From the NCBI RefSeq assembly GCF_963583255.1, contig NC_084810.1:9941853-10005852 (forward strand): a DNA stretch of 64,000 nucleotides. The letters are read 5' to 3'. Numbering within the stretch: position 1 is the first letter of the stretch; each line of letters begins with the position of its first letter. Under the pieces are notes generated by a model. It was not told the origin of the DNA. It ran no database searches and saw nothing but the letters and a program-made list of their open reading frames with translations. This DNA comes from Pyrus communis. Lineage: Eukaryota; Streptophyta; Magnoliopsida; Rosales; Rosaceae. The position numbers and the translations under genes are program-made. This document shows positions 1 to 14,100 of the stretch, one piece after another.

Positions 1-1093
1 AGTAGCAAAGAAAACCAAAATGCTACGCAACCCCACAGCGATTACGCAAGCAGTTTCTTGCACTACACGGCAACGTGACCACTAAGGGAAAACTATGACC
101 AAAAGGCACTACACAGCGCATACTTGCTGCAGTCTTTTGTACAACACCACACTATAAAAGTGATGCACTGCAACAAGCTCCAAGCAAGAAAAACCCACGG
201 CAAGCAAGCAGCAAAGCCCACAGCAAAGCATAGAAGCAAGCACATGGCAAGGATGTGAATTGTGAAAAAAAATACACACCCAATTGTCCTATAAATAGGG
301 GTCAATTTCTTCTTAATGCTATAAAGGAATACATACCTAAATAGCAAAAGAAAAATCAAAACAAGGAAGCACATTGCACCTTCCAACCGAAAGAACGAAG
401 CAAATTCCAAACAAAAAAATGGCAAGTTTCAGCCAATCTGCGCAAGTAGGACGTTTTTAGTGATAATTCGACTTTCCAGAGGAATTTTGATGCAAGCCCA
501 ATTAGAGAAGGAATCTAAGAGGCTGATGATTGTTGTGTCAAAATTTCATAATTTTCCCAAAAGCCAAACATTCCAATTTTCAAAGTTAATCCCGCAGAAG
601 TTGTTTTCCCATAATAATTGCACAGCTATAGGAAAATGATGAGTTGAAGGCTTTCCTGATTTTTCCTAGTGGTGTTTGATATATGCCTGAAAACATAAGA
701 GATAAAGCTACTTTTCCCATATTTTTTTTAGAATTTTCCAAAAGAGATATCGACCTCAAACTTGGCATGCAAATCAGATGACATGTTTCCCAAACCAAGG
801 ACAAATCTTCAAAGTTTCCCAAAACAAAAGCATGTTGTTTTGGCACCAAAAATCAGCAAAGAAAAGAAAAGGAAATGAAAAACAATAAAATAAGGAAAGG
901 GCTTTAAAATTTCCAAAATAACAAAGGAAAGTACCTTTCCTTGCCAAAATACAAAAGGGAATCCCTCCAAAGCAAGGACAAATCTTCAAGTTTCACAAAC
1001 TAAGAGGGAAAATACCCCTTTGGCCGAAAAAAAAAAAAAAGAAAAGAGGAAAGAAAAAATTGCACATCCTACTTACCCAAGGACAAGCATTAA

Positions 1094-1310
1094 AGCTTTC
1101 CAAAACCTTGAAGGAAATCATCGAAGCTTTCCAAAACCTTGAAGGAAAACATCAAGGATTTCCAAAATCTTGAAGGAAATCATCAAGGCTTTCCAAAACT
1201 TTGAAGGAAATCATCAAAGCTTTCCAAAATCTTGAAGGAAATCATCAAGGCTTTCCAAACCTTGAAGGAAATCACCAAAGCTTTCCAACATTTTAAAGGA
1301 AATTGAAGGA
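1094..1310. repeat. Short tandem repeat, about 30-bp unit
   Basis: About seven imperfect copies of a unit reading roughly CTTTCCAAAACCTTGAAGG followed by AAATCATCAAAG. It lies inside the retrotransposon internal region. Confidence 0.8.
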
Positions 1311-1454
1311 GGTTCCTACCTAAAAAAGGAAAAAACATTTTTTTCCTACAACCACAAGGAAAAAATTAAAAAAATACAACAAATTTATTTTTGCCAAAGA
1401 TTATGGAAAATCAAATGCGCACAATAAGTATGTGCCGATTTGTCATTTTCAAAT

Positions 1455-1890
1455 TTTCATTCAAGATCAAGCCTCTACGGCCCTTGAAGAAAAATTTTCA
1501 TTTCTTTTAAGATCAAACCTCTATGGTCCTTGAAGAAAATTTCATTTTTCACTCAAGATCAAGACTCTACGACACTTGAAGAAAAATTTCATTTCATTCA
1601 AGATCAAGCCTCAATGGCCCTTGAAGAAATGTTTCGTTCAAGAAATACGCCTCAACGGCCCTTGACGAAATTCATCACTTCATTCAAGATCAAGCCTCTA
1701 CGGCCCTTAAAGAAAACTTTCATTTCAACTCAAGACCAAACCTCAACAGCCCTTGAAGAAATGTTTCGATCAAGAAATACGCCTCAATGGCCTTTGACGA
1801 AATTCATCACCTCAACTCAAGACCAAGCCTCAACGGCTCTTGAAGAAGCAAACTAATTCAAGATTAAGTCTCAACGACCCTTGAGTTAGA
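1455..1890. repeat. Minisatellite, about 45-bp unit, 10 copies
   Basis: Ten diverged copies share TCAAGATCAAGCC, then a variable C(T/A)ACGGCCCTTGAAGAA core. Copies begin near 1461, 1506, 1551, 1597, 1637, 1683, 1729, 1769, 1816 and 1857. The same core recurs inside the LTR at 1973-2918 and nine times inside the solo LTR at 35189-36171, which links the two elements. Confidence 0.85.
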
Positions 1891-1972
1891 ACATTCACAT
1901 TGCAGGACTTCAAAACACATTTCCAACATGTGGCAAGCACATGCCTACAACACACCTTGAAGTGTGGGCATT

Positions 1973-2918
1973 TGTAGACATGTAAATTTCGTTGCATACA
2001 AATGATGCATCACAAAGCTCCACGTGGCATATGACTCATCACAAATGGACAAGTCATCAATGACATGTGGCACAAATCAAGCAAAAGAAGCTTAAAACTT
2101 CCCAGAATTCAGCCAAAGAGAGAAAACCTCTCTTAAAAAAGACAGCAACGGTTCAAAATGTTCACAAAACCGGAAAGAAAGTTAAGATATCTTCATAAAA
2201 CAAGCAAGAATTGAAGATTGCTCATAAAATAAGCAACAAAGACCCTATAATTCGACCAAGGGAGTAAAGATGACTGAAATTAAGACACAAAACATCCCTA
2301 AATTCTCCCATGGACGAATTAGGACATAAATCAAAGCGAAATCCACCCAAAGGCAAGCTTTGAGAAGCCTATAAATACAAGGTCCTCCTACAAGCATAAG
2401 GGTCAAAAAATTTTAGCATTCAGAAGAACCTCTGCCAAACCTTTGAAGACTGAAACGCTGCCAAAGCTCTCTTCGAAGAATATACAACCAAAGCCGAAGC
2501 TTTCTTTCCACCAAAGCTGAAGCACTTTCTTGAAGAATCAACAAGCACTTGTGCCGATTCCTTCAAGACTTTGTTGCAAGCTCATAAACTTGTAACGACG
2601 TTCGTTTCAAGATCAAGTCGTCAAGACCCTTGAATCAACGAAAACCCGCATCAACATCATCTTTGCCGCACCTTAAGGTGAAGACCATCCACATGTTGTT
2701 TTCAAGCTCAAAACTTGAAGCAATCGTTCAATTGTTTGTCCGAGATCAAGTCAGCTCGACCCTTGGATCAATAATCAACCTACACATCTACATCAAATTT
2801 GAAGACTGAATCAAAGGAAAATTGTAAACAAAGATTGTAACCCACAAATTCAAATCAATACAAATCTACTTTGTGCACGTGTTCTCATTTCATTCGTTAC
2901 AGAATTTTCGTGTTTACA
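1973..2918 (+). mobile_element. 3' LTR of retrotransposon
   Basis: Begins TGTAGACAT and ends TTCGTGTTTACA, giving TG...CA termini, and is 946 bp long. TATAAATA at 2370-2377 is the likely LTR promoter. Diverged copies of the AAGATCAAG...GACCCTTG module sit in the downstream half. The first and last 10-20 bases closely match the solo LTR at 35189-36171, so both belong to one family or two sister families. The base after the LTR starts TAGCC; the matching 5' target duplication would lie outside the window. Confidence 0.75.
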
Positions 2919-3704
2919 TAGCCATGGCTAGGGTTGGTGGCAGTCTTTTCTTTCTACTTTTTGTTGTTCTCTTTCTTACCTTCTTTTATTGTTTTCCCCT
3001 GCTATCTTTTCCCTTCAATATGTTCCTTCCAACGCACATATTGTTGATCCTACTAGCCTATGTCCTCAAAACCAATCTTTTCTTTTATCTAACCCCTGGT
3101 ATCGCCCCATCTTCACCGGCCTTCTCCATCCTTGCAATTCGTTTTTTTCTTTCTAACGTTCATCAATATCATACCATATCCGATTTGCAATCACTTTCAA
3201 CTGCAATTTGTTGTAGTACATCGAGAGGGTGTGTAGAGCTCCGGTGTTCACATCGGCTCGCGTGTTCGCACCACCACTTTCTCTTAGTCTGCCTTCCTTG
3301 GCAATGTCGCAAGTGGAGATCCCACTGGCTTCTTTGTTTTTTTTTTCTACTTGGTGACTGCAATCGGAGAGGTTTTCTTTGATGGATGATGGTGTCTTCC
3401 TTCCTTCCACCTATGAGGCGTCGATTGGTCGGATTTATGGCATTCATTGGGGTCCATTGTGCGTACTGAACGAGAGGTGTTGCGGCTATAGTTGTAGAAG
3501 ATTAGGGGTTTCTTTTTATTTTGAATTGTTTCTGTATTTCGGCCTAATCTCTTGGTTATGCTCATGCTGTTTTGTCTGGAAGGCCCACGTTTTCTTTGTA
3601 TATTTGTTTGGGGCCTCGACTGTGTAAGTTTTGTTATGTAAATTTTGTTTTTTGTTGGCAATAAAATATGCCTTTGTACTCAAAAAAAAAAAAAAAAAAA
3701 AAAA
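2919..3704 (+). mobile_element. Poly(A)-tailed retroposed sequence (LINE-like 3' end or processed transcript)
   Basis: The stretch is pyrimidine-rich and ends with AATAAAA (near 3660), then about 20 bases later a 23-base A-run (3682-3704). That arrangement is typical of a LINE 3' end or of a reverse-transcribed mRNA. ORFs in it (2873-3627) match no family I recognise. No clear target-site duplication was found, and the LTR element abuts its left side, so its 5' end is unknown. Confidence 0.45.
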
Positions 3705-5072
3705 GCAAAGAAAATACCTTTACTAATTAATATCATTCATTTAAAAAAAAAAAATTGTAGAAAACTAAAGAAAAAAAGATGAAAAAGAAAGGGCGGAGAC
3801 TTTAGAATTTTTTGAGACCACATCTCTCCCTCACCCACCCCCAACTCAAAACCAAGCCGCCCCATTACTTGCCGGTTGCTCCGCCGTGTTCTTCCTTTAA
3901 AACCTTGTCCTCCCCCACGCCGAGAACCCACAATGTCCCTAACAGTCTCACCCAACTCTCTCCAATCCTCCACATTCCCATTTGCCATTCATTCCTCACA
4001 AAATTACAACCTAACCCAGCCATGGCTTCCGCATCTGCTTCTTCGGAAGCGACCCACAACCCGAATGTCCTGCATTTCGACCCGACCCAAAAGAAATTCG
4101 GGACCAAAGACCGAGGACCCGGAAGTCCGGGAGGTGGTTCGGACTAGGCCTGGCAATTTCTGACACGACCCGATAACCCGACACGACACGACACGAAATT
4201 AACAGGTGTTTGGGTCGACACGATAACGAATCGGGTCTTATCGGGTAACCCGATAAGCACCTGTTAAGATAACGGGTTGGGTCGGATATACACGTGGGTA
4301 AACACGATACACGATAAGCAGAATATTATTTTTATAATTTTATAACCCTAAAAAAATACTGTAATAATTATATACATTAATTTTACAATTTTATACCCCT
4401 AAAAATTATAATAAATATATATATATATTAAATTAACTATAAAATTTATAATAATTATAATAATTATATATACTATAATAATTATACTCCCAAAATATTA
4501 AGTCTATCTATACTAATTATATATATATATATATATATATATTAAATTTTATAAAAACTATAATAATTATTAATTAATAATTTAATATGCATGATCATGC
4601 ATTGCATATTTGCATGATTTTGCATCCATTGAAATTTGATGCGTCAGGACTCAGATGTGATTTGTTTCCATTCTCAAATTTCAATAATCAATTTCTTGCC
4701 ATTGCCATTTGCCAACTTGCCGCCCTTTTTGAAAAAAAAAATGGAGGGAAAATGAAAATGTTAAGAAAAGTTGAAAATAAAACAAAAAAGTGAGGGAATT
4801 AGGGAAAGATGTTGGAGGGAAAAGTGAAAATGATAAGAAAAAGTTGAAAAGGAAACAAAAAAGAGAGGGAAAAATGAAAATTAATAGAAGTAGTGAGAAA
4901 TTTTTTTTTTTTTTTTTAAGTTATTAACTTTTTATCACACACATGACTGTCATGACATATCTCACTATTTTTATAATGACACACGTGACATGTGATGTAT
5001 GTACTATTCCGTGTACCAGTCAATTATAATTTATACGTACAAAATAAATAGATTTAAATCTACTTAATAAAT

Positions 5073-5099
5073 ATATATATATATACACACACACACACG
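5073..5099. repeat. Microsatellite (AT)n(AC)n
   Basis: A short run of alternating AT then AC dinucleotides immediately before the first satellite unit. Further AT-rich tracts lie at 4380-4560. Confidence 0.85.
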
Positions 5100-5118
5100 G
5101 AACTTGATTGATGGCATA

Positions 5119-8100
5119 CGAATTCTTCAAAACTAATTTCAACGATCCCAACCGTCAAACTTGTTTGTATATGCTTTGAGATCACATCAACAAAAAATCA
5201 TAAAAAATACACATTCAGAGATCAAGTAACGGGACAAAGCTTTTCAACGGTTATAAACGAAAAATCACGATTTAACGGTTATTTTAACTCTGATTTTGAT
5301 GATTTTTTATAACTACACTCCTTGACCCTATATGAATACAATGAATGAATTCGATCTTCAATTTAAAATATTTACACAAGTGGATACCACAAAATCTTTT
5401 GTTATACTTAATGAAAGTATAAATAAACTCTAAGTGTTAGTCAATTTTTCGTTTTACGAATTCTCCAAAACTAATTTCAACGATCTAAACCGTCAAAATT
5501 GTTTGTATATGCTTGGAGATCACATCAGCAAAAAAACACAAAGAAAAAAACATTCAGAGATCAAGTAACGGGACAAAGCTTTTCAACGGCTATAAACGAA
5601 AAATCACGATTTAACGGTTATTTGAACTCCGCTTTTGATGATTTTTTATAACTACACTCCTTGACCCTATATGAATACAATGAATGAATTCGATCTTCAA
5701 TTTAAAATATTTACACAAGTGGATACCACAAAATCTTATGTTATACTTAATAAAAGTATAAATAAACTCTAAGTGTTAGTCAATCTATCGTTTTACGAAT
5801 TCTCCAAAACTAATTTCAACGATCCAAACCGTCAAAATTGTTTGTATATGCTTGGAGATCACATCAGCAAAAAATCACAAAAAAAAAACATTCAAAGATC
5901 AAGTAACGGGACAAAGCTTTTCAACGGTTATAAACGAAAAATCACGATTTAACAGTTATTTTAACTCTAATTTTGATGATTTTTTATAACTACACTCCTT
6001 GACCCTATATGAATACAATGAATGAATTCGATCTTCAATTTAAAATATTTACACAAGTGGATACCACAAAATCTTTTGTTATACTTAATGAAAGTATAAA
6101 TAAACTCTAAGTGTTAGTCAATTTTTCGTTTTACGAATTCTCCAAAACTAATTTCAACGATCTAAACCGTCAAAATTGTTTGTATATGCTTGGAGATCAC
6201 ATCAGCAAAAAAACACAAAGAAAAAAACATTCAGAGATCAAGTAACGGGACAAAGCTTTTCAACGGCTATAAACGAAAAATCACGATTTAACGGTTATTT
6301 GAACTCCGCTTTTGATGATTTTTTATAACTACACTCCTTGACCCTATATGAATACAATGAATGAATTCGATCTTCAATTTAAAATATTTACACAAGTGGA
6401 TACCACAAAATCTTATGTTATACTTAATAAAAGTATAAATAAACTCGAAGTGTTAGTCAATCTATCGTTTTACGAATTCTCCAAAACTAATTTCAACGAT
6501 CCAAACCGTCAAAATTGTTTGTATATGCTTGGAGATCACATCAGCAAAAAATCACAAAAAAAAAAAATTCAAAGATCAAGTAACGGGACAAAGCTTTTCA
6601 ACGGTTATAAACGAAAAATCACGATTTAACAGTTATTTTAACTCTGATTTTGATGATTTTTTATAACTACACTCCTTGACCCTATATGAATACAATGAAT
6701 GAATTCGATCTTCAATTTAAAATATTTACACAAGTGGATACCACAAAATCTTATGTTATACTTAATGAAAGTATAAATAAACTCTAAGTGTTAGTCAATC
6801 TATCGTTTTACGAATTCTCCAAAACTAATTTCAACGATCCAAACCATCAAAATTGTTTGTATATGCTTGGAGATCACATCAGCAAAAAATCACAAGAAAA
6901 AAACATTCAACGATCAAGTAACGGGACAAAGCTTTTCAACGGTTATAAACGAAAAATCACGATTTAACGGTTATTTTAACTCCGATTTTGATGATTTTTT
7001 ATAACTACACTCCTTGACCCTATATGAATACAATGAATGAATTTGATCTTCAATTTAAAATATTTACACAAGTGGATACCACAAAATCTTATGTTATACT
7101 TAATGAAAGTATAAATAAACTCTAAGTGTTAGTCAATCTATCGTTTTACGAATTCTCCAAAACTAATTTCAACGATCCAAACCGTCAAAATTGTTTGTAT
7201 ATGCTTGGAGATCACATCAGCAAAAAATCACAAAAAAAAAACATTCAGAGATCAAGTAACGGGACAAAGCTTTTCAACGGTTATAAACGAAAAATCACGA
7301 TTTAACGGTTATTTTAACTCCGATTTTGATGATTTTTTATAACTACACTCCTTGACCCTATATGAATACAATGAATGAATTAGATCTTCAATTTAAAATA
7401 TGTACACAAGTGGATACCACAAAATCTTATGTTATACTTAATAAAAGTATAAATAAACTCTAAGTGTTAGTCATTCTATCGTTTTACGAATTCTCCAAAA
7501 CTAATTTCAACGATCCAAACCGTCAAAATTGTTTGTATATGCTTGGAGATCACATCAGCAAAAAATCACAAGAAAAAAACATTCAACGATCAAGTAACGG
7601 GACAAAGCTTTTCAACGGTTATAAACGAAAAATCACGATTTAACGGTTATTTTAACTCCGATTTTGATGATTTTTTATAACTACACTCCTTGACCCTATA
7701 TGAATACAATGAATGAATTTGATCTTCAATTTAAAATATTTACACAAGTGGATACCACAAAATCTTATGTTATACTTAATGAAAGTATAAATAAACTCTA
7801 AGTGTTAGTCAATCTATCGTTTTACGAATTCTCCAAAACTAATTTCAACGATCCAAACGGTCAAAATTGTTTGTATATGCTTGGAGATCACATCAGCAAA
7901 AAATCACAAAAAAAAAACATTCAGAGATCAAGTAACGGGACAAAGCTTTTCAACGGTTATAAACGAAAAATCACGATTTAACGGTTATTTTAACTCCGAT
8001 TTTGATGATTTTTTATAACAACACTCCTTGACCCTATATGAATACAATGAATGAATTTGATCTTCAATTTAAAATATTTACACAAGTGGATACCACAAAA

Positions 8101-11100
8101 TCTTATGTTATACTTAATGAAAGTATAAATAAACTCTAAGTGTTAGTCAATCTATCGTTTTACGAATTCTCCAAAACTAATTTCAACGATCCAAACCGTC
8201 AAAATTGTTTGTATATGCTTGGAGATCACATCAGCAAAAAATCACAAAAAAAAAACATTCAGAGATCAAGTAACGGGCAAAGCTTTTCAACGGTTATAAA
8301 CGAAAAATCACGATTTAACGGTTATTTTAACTCTGATTTTGATGATTTTTTATAACTACACTCCTTGACCCTATATGAATACAATGAATGAATTTGATCT
8401 TCAATTTAAAATATTTACACAAGTGGATACCACAAAATCTTATGTTATACTTAATGAAAGTATAAATAAACTCTAAGTGTTAGTCAATCTATCGTTTTAC
8501 GAATTCTCCAAAACTAATTTCAACGATCCAAACCGTCAAAATTGTTTGTATATGCTTGGAGATCACATCAGCAAAAAATCACAAAAAAAAAACATTCAGA
8601 GATCAAGTAACGGGGCAAAGCTTTTCAACGGTTATAAACGAAAAATCACGATTTAACGGTTATTTTAACTCTGATTTTGATGATTTTTTATAACTACACT
8701 CCTTGACCCTATATGAATACAATGAATGAATTCGATCTTCAATTTAAAATATTTACACAAGTGGATACCACAAAATCTTTTGTTATACTTAATGAAAGTA
8801 TAAATAAACTCTAAGTGTTAGTCAATCTATCGTTTTACGAATTCTCCAAAACTAATTTCAACGATCCAAACGGTCAAAATTGTTTGTATATGCTTGGAGA
8901 TCACATCAGCAAAAAATCACAAAAAAAAAACATTCAGAGATCAAGTAACGGGACAAAGCTTTTCAACGGTTATAAACGAAAAATCACGATTTAACGGTTA
9001 TTTTAACTCTGATTTTGATGATTTTTTATAACTACACTCCTTGACCCTATATGAATACAATGAATGAATTCGATCTTCAATTTAAAATATTTACACAAGT
9101 GGATACCACAAAATCTTTTGTTATACTTAATAAAAGTATAAATAAACTCTAAGTGTTAGTCAATCTATCGTTTTACGAATTCTCCAAAACTAATTTCAAC
9201 GATCCAAACCGTCAAAATTGTTTGTATATGCTTGGAGATCACATCAGCAAAAAATCACAAAAAAAAAAAATTCAAAGATCAAGTAACGGGACAAAGCTTT
9301 TCAACGGTTATAAACGAAAAATCACGATTTAACAGTTATTTTAACTCTGATTTTGATGATTTTTTATAACTACACTCCTTGACCCTATATGAATACAATG
9401 AATGAATTCGATCTTCAATTTAAAATATTTACACAAGTGGATACCACAAAATCTTATGTTATACTTAATGAAAGTATAAATAAACTCTAAGTGTTAGTCA
9501 ATCTATCGTTTTACGAATTCTCCAAAACTAATTTCAACGATCCAAACCGTCAAAATTGTTTGTATATGCTTGGAGATCACATCAGCAAAAAATCACAAAA
9601 AAAAAAAAATTCAAAGATCAAGTAACGGGACAAAGCTTTTCAACGGTTATAAACGAAAAATCACGATTTAACAGTTATTTTAACTCTGATTTTGATGATT
9701 TTTTATAACTACACTCCTTGACCCTATATGAATACAATGAATGAATTCGATCTTCAATTTAAAATATTTACACAAGTGGATACCACAAAATCTTATGTTA
9801 TACTTAATAAAAGTATAAATAAACTCTAAGTGTTAGTCAATCTATCGTTTTACGAATTCTCCAAAACTAATTTCAACGATCCGAACCGTCAAAATTGTTT
9901 GTATATGCTTGGAGATCACATCAGCAAAAAATCACAAAAAAAAAACATTCAACGATCAAGTAACGGGACAAAGCTTTTCAACGGTTATAAACGAAAAATC
10001 ACGATTTAACGGTTATTTTAACTCCGATTTTGATGATTTTTTAAAACTACACTCCTTGACCCTATATGAATACAATGAATGAATTTGATCTTCAATTTAA
10101 AATATTTACACAAGTGGATACCACAAAATCTTATGTTATACTTAATGAAGGTATAAATAAACTCTAAGTGTTAGTCAATCTATCGTTTTACGAATTCTCC
10201 AAAACTAATTTCAACGATCCAAACGGTCAAAATTGTTTGTATATGCTTGGAGATCACATCAGCAAAAAATCACAAAAAAAAAACATTCAGAGATCAAGTA
10301 ACGGGACAAAGCTTTTCAACGGTTATAAACGAAAAATCACGATTTAACGGTTATTTTAACTCCGATTTTGATGATTTTTTATAACTACACTCCTTGACCC
10401 TATATGAATACAATGAATGAATTAGATCTTCAATTTAAAATATGTACACAAGTGGATACCACAAAATCTTATGTTATACTTAATCAAAGTATAAATAAAC
10501 TCTAAGTGTTAGTCAATCTATCGTTTTACGAATTCTCCAAAACTAATTTCAACGATCCAAACCGTCAAAATTGTTTGTATATGCTTGGAGATCACATCAG
10601 CAAAAAATCACAAAAAAATAACATTCAGAGATCAAGTAACGGGACAAAGCTTTTCAACGGTTATAAACGAAAAATCACGATTTAACGGTTATTTTAACTC
10701 CGATTTTGATGATTTTTTATAACTACACTCCTTGACCCTATATGAATACAATGAATGAATTTGATCTTGAATTTAAAATATTTACACAAGTGGATACCAC
10801 AAAATCTTATGTTATACTTAATGAAAGTATAAATAAACTCTAAGTGTTAGTCAATCTATCGTTTTACGAATTCTCCAAAACTAATTTCAACGATCCAAAC
10901 CGTCAAAATTGTTTGTATATGCTTGGAGATCACATCAGCAAAAAATCACAAAAAAAAACATTCAGAGATCAAGTAACGGGACAAAGCTTTTCAACGGTTA
11001 TAAACGAAAAATCACGATTTAACGGTTATTTTAACTCTGATTTTGATGATTTTTTATAACTACACTCCTTGACCCTATATGAATACAATAAATGAATTCG

Positions 11101-14100
11101 ATCTTCAATTTAAAATATTTACACAAGTGGATACCACAAAATCTTTTGTTATACTTAATGAAAGTATAAATAAACTCTAAGTGTTAGTCAATTTATCGTT
11201 TTACGAATTCTCCAAAACTAATTTCAACGATCTAAACCGTCAAAATTGTTTGTATATGCTTGGAGATCACATCAGCAAAAAAACACAAAAAAAAAAACAT
11301 TCAGAGATCAAGTAACGGGACAAAGCTTTTCAACGGCTATAAACGAAAAATCACGATTTAACGGTTATTTGAACTCCGCTTTTGATGATTTTTTATAACT
11401 ACACTCCTTGACCCTATATGAATACAATGAATGAATTTGATCTTGAATTTAAAATATTTACACAAGTGGATACCACAAAATCTTATGTTATACTTAATGA
11501 AAGTATAAATAAACTCTAAGTGTTAGTCAATTTATCGTTTTACGAATTCTCCAAAACTAATTTCAACGATCTAAACCGTCAAAATTGTTTGTATATGCTT
11601 GGAGATCACATCAGCAAAAAAACACAAAGAAAAAAACATTCAGAGATCAAGTAACGGGACAAAGCTTTTCAACGGCTATAAACGAAAAATCACGATTTAA
11701 CGGTTATTTTAACTCCGATTTTGATGATTTTTTATAACTACACTCCTTGACCCTATATGAATACAATGAATGAATTTGATCTTGAATTTAAAATATTTAC
11801 ACAAGTGGATACCACAAAATCTTATGTTATACTTAATGAAAGTATAAATAAACTCTAAGTGTTAGTCAATCTATCGTTTTACGAATTCTCCAAAACTAAT
11901 TTCAACGATCCAAACCGTCAAAATTGTTTGTATATGCTTGGAGATCACATCAGCAAAAAATCACAAAAAAAAACATTCAGAGATCAAGTAACGGGACAAA
12001 GCTTTTCAACGGTTATAAACGAAAAATCACGATTTAACGGTTATTTTAACTCTGATTTTGATGATTTTTTATAACTACACTCCTTGACCCTATATGAATA
12101 CAATAAATGAATTTGATCTTCAATTTAAAATATTTACACAAGTGGATACCACAAAATCTTTTGTTATACTTAATGAAAGTATAAATAAACTCTAAGTGTT
12201 AGTCAATTTATCGTTTTACGAATTCTCCAAAACTAATTTCAACGATCTAAACCGTCAAAATTGTTTGTATATGCTTGGAGATCACATCAGCAAAAAAACA
12301 CAAAAAAAAAAACATTCAGAGATCAAGTAACGGGACAAAGCTTTTCAACGGCTATAAACGAAAAATCACGATTTAACGGTTATTTGAACTCCGCTTTTGA
12401 TGATTTTTTATAACTACACTCCTTGACCCTATATGAATACAATGAATGAATTCGATCTTCAATTTAAAATATTTACACAAGTGGATACCACAAAATCTTA
12501 TGTTATACTTAATAAAAGTATAAATAAACTCTAAGTGTTAGTCAATCTATCGTTTTACGAATTCTCCAAAACTAATTTCAACGATCCAAACGGTCAAAAT
12601 TGTTTGTATATGCTTGGAGATCACATCAGCAAAAAATCACAAAAAAAAAAAAATTCAAAGATCAAGTAACGGGACAAAGCTTTTCAACGGTTATAAACGA
12701 AAAATCACGATTTAACAGTTATTTTAACTCTGATTTTGATGATTTTTTATAACTACACTCCTTGACCCTATATGAATACAATGAATGAATTCGATCTTCA
12801 ATTTAAAATATTTACACAAGTGGATACCACAAAATCTTATGTTATACTTAATGAAAGTATAAATAAACTCTAAGTGTTAGTCAATCTATCGTTTTACGAA
12901 TTCTCCAAAACTGATTTCAACGATCCAAACCGTCAAAATTGTTTGTATATGCTTGGAGATCACATCAGCAAAAAATCACAAAAAAAAAACATTCAACGAT
13001 CAAGTAACGGGACAAAGCTTTTCAACGGTTATAAACGAAAAATCACGATTTAATTGGTATTTTAACTCCGATTTTGATGATTTTTTATAACTACACTCCT
13101 TGACCCTATATGAATACAATGAATGAATTTGATCTTCAATTTAAAATATTTACACAAGTGGATACCACAAAATCTTATGTTATACTTAATGAAATTATAA
13201 ATAAACTCTAAGTGTTAGTCAATCTATCGTTTTACGAATTCTCCAAAACTAATTTCAACGATCCAAACCGTCAAAATTGTTTGTATATGCTTGGAGATCA
13301 CATCAGCAAAAAATCAAAAAAAAAAAAACATTCAGAGATCAAGTAACGGGACAAAGCTTTTCAACGGTTATAAACGAAAAATCACGATTTAACGGTTATT
13401 TTAACTCCGATTTTGATGATTTTTTATAACTACACTCCTTGACCCTATATGAATACAATGAATGAATTAGATCTTCAATTTAAAATATGTACACAAGTGG
13501 ATACCATAAAATCTTATGTTATACTTAATAAAAGTATAAATAAACTCTAAGTGTTAGTCATTCTATCGTTTTACGAATTCTCCAAAACTAATTTCAACGA
13601 TCCAAACCGTCATAATTGTTTGTATATGCTTGGAGATCACATCAGCAAAAAATCACAAAAAAAAAACATTCAGAGATCAAGTAACGGGACAAAGCTTTTC
13701 AACGGTTATAAACGAAAAATCATGATTTAACGGTTATTTTAAGTCCGATTTTGATGATTTTTTATAACTACACTCCTTGACCCTATATGAATATAATGAA
13801 TGAATTCGATCTTCAATTTAAAATATTTACATAAGTGGATACCACAAAATCTTAGATTATACTTAATAAAAGTATAAATAAACTCTAAGTGTTAGTCAAT
13901 CTATCGTTTTACGAATTCTCCAAAACTAATTTCAACGATCTAAACCGTCAAAATTGTTTGTATATGCTTGGAGATCACATCAGAAAAAAATCACAAAAAA
14001 AAAAACATTCAGAGATCAAGTAACGGGACAAAGCTTTTCAACGGTTATAAACGAAAAATCACGATTTAATGGTTATTTTAACTCCGATTTTGATGATTTT

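Larger units (their letters stand above)
1..1972 (+). mobile_element. LTR retrotransposon, 3' part of internal region
   Basis: This stretch lies directly upstream of a 3' LTR and enters the window from the left, so the 5' LTR and any gag-pol are outside. I see no gag, protease, RT or integrase motif. The sequence is A-rich and built of short tandem repeats (1094-1310 and 1455-1890). A TATA-box-like TATAAATA at 290-297 could be a promoter of this or a nested element. The purine-rich GAAGTGTGGGCA just before 1973 is a candidate polypurine tract. It may be the non-coding tail of an autonomous element or part of a large non-autonomous one; the window cannot decide. Long minus-strand ORFs at 93-989 have low-complexity, non-protein-like composition. 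Confidence 0.6.

Noticed and set aside
93..989. Minus-strand ORFs at the left edge
   Set aside because: Phe/Leu/Cys-rich translations of A-rich retrotransposon DNA without family motifs or plausible gene structure.
1530..1856. 108-codon ORF with repeated STALEE phrases
   Set aside because: It is the translation of the 45-bp minisatellite.
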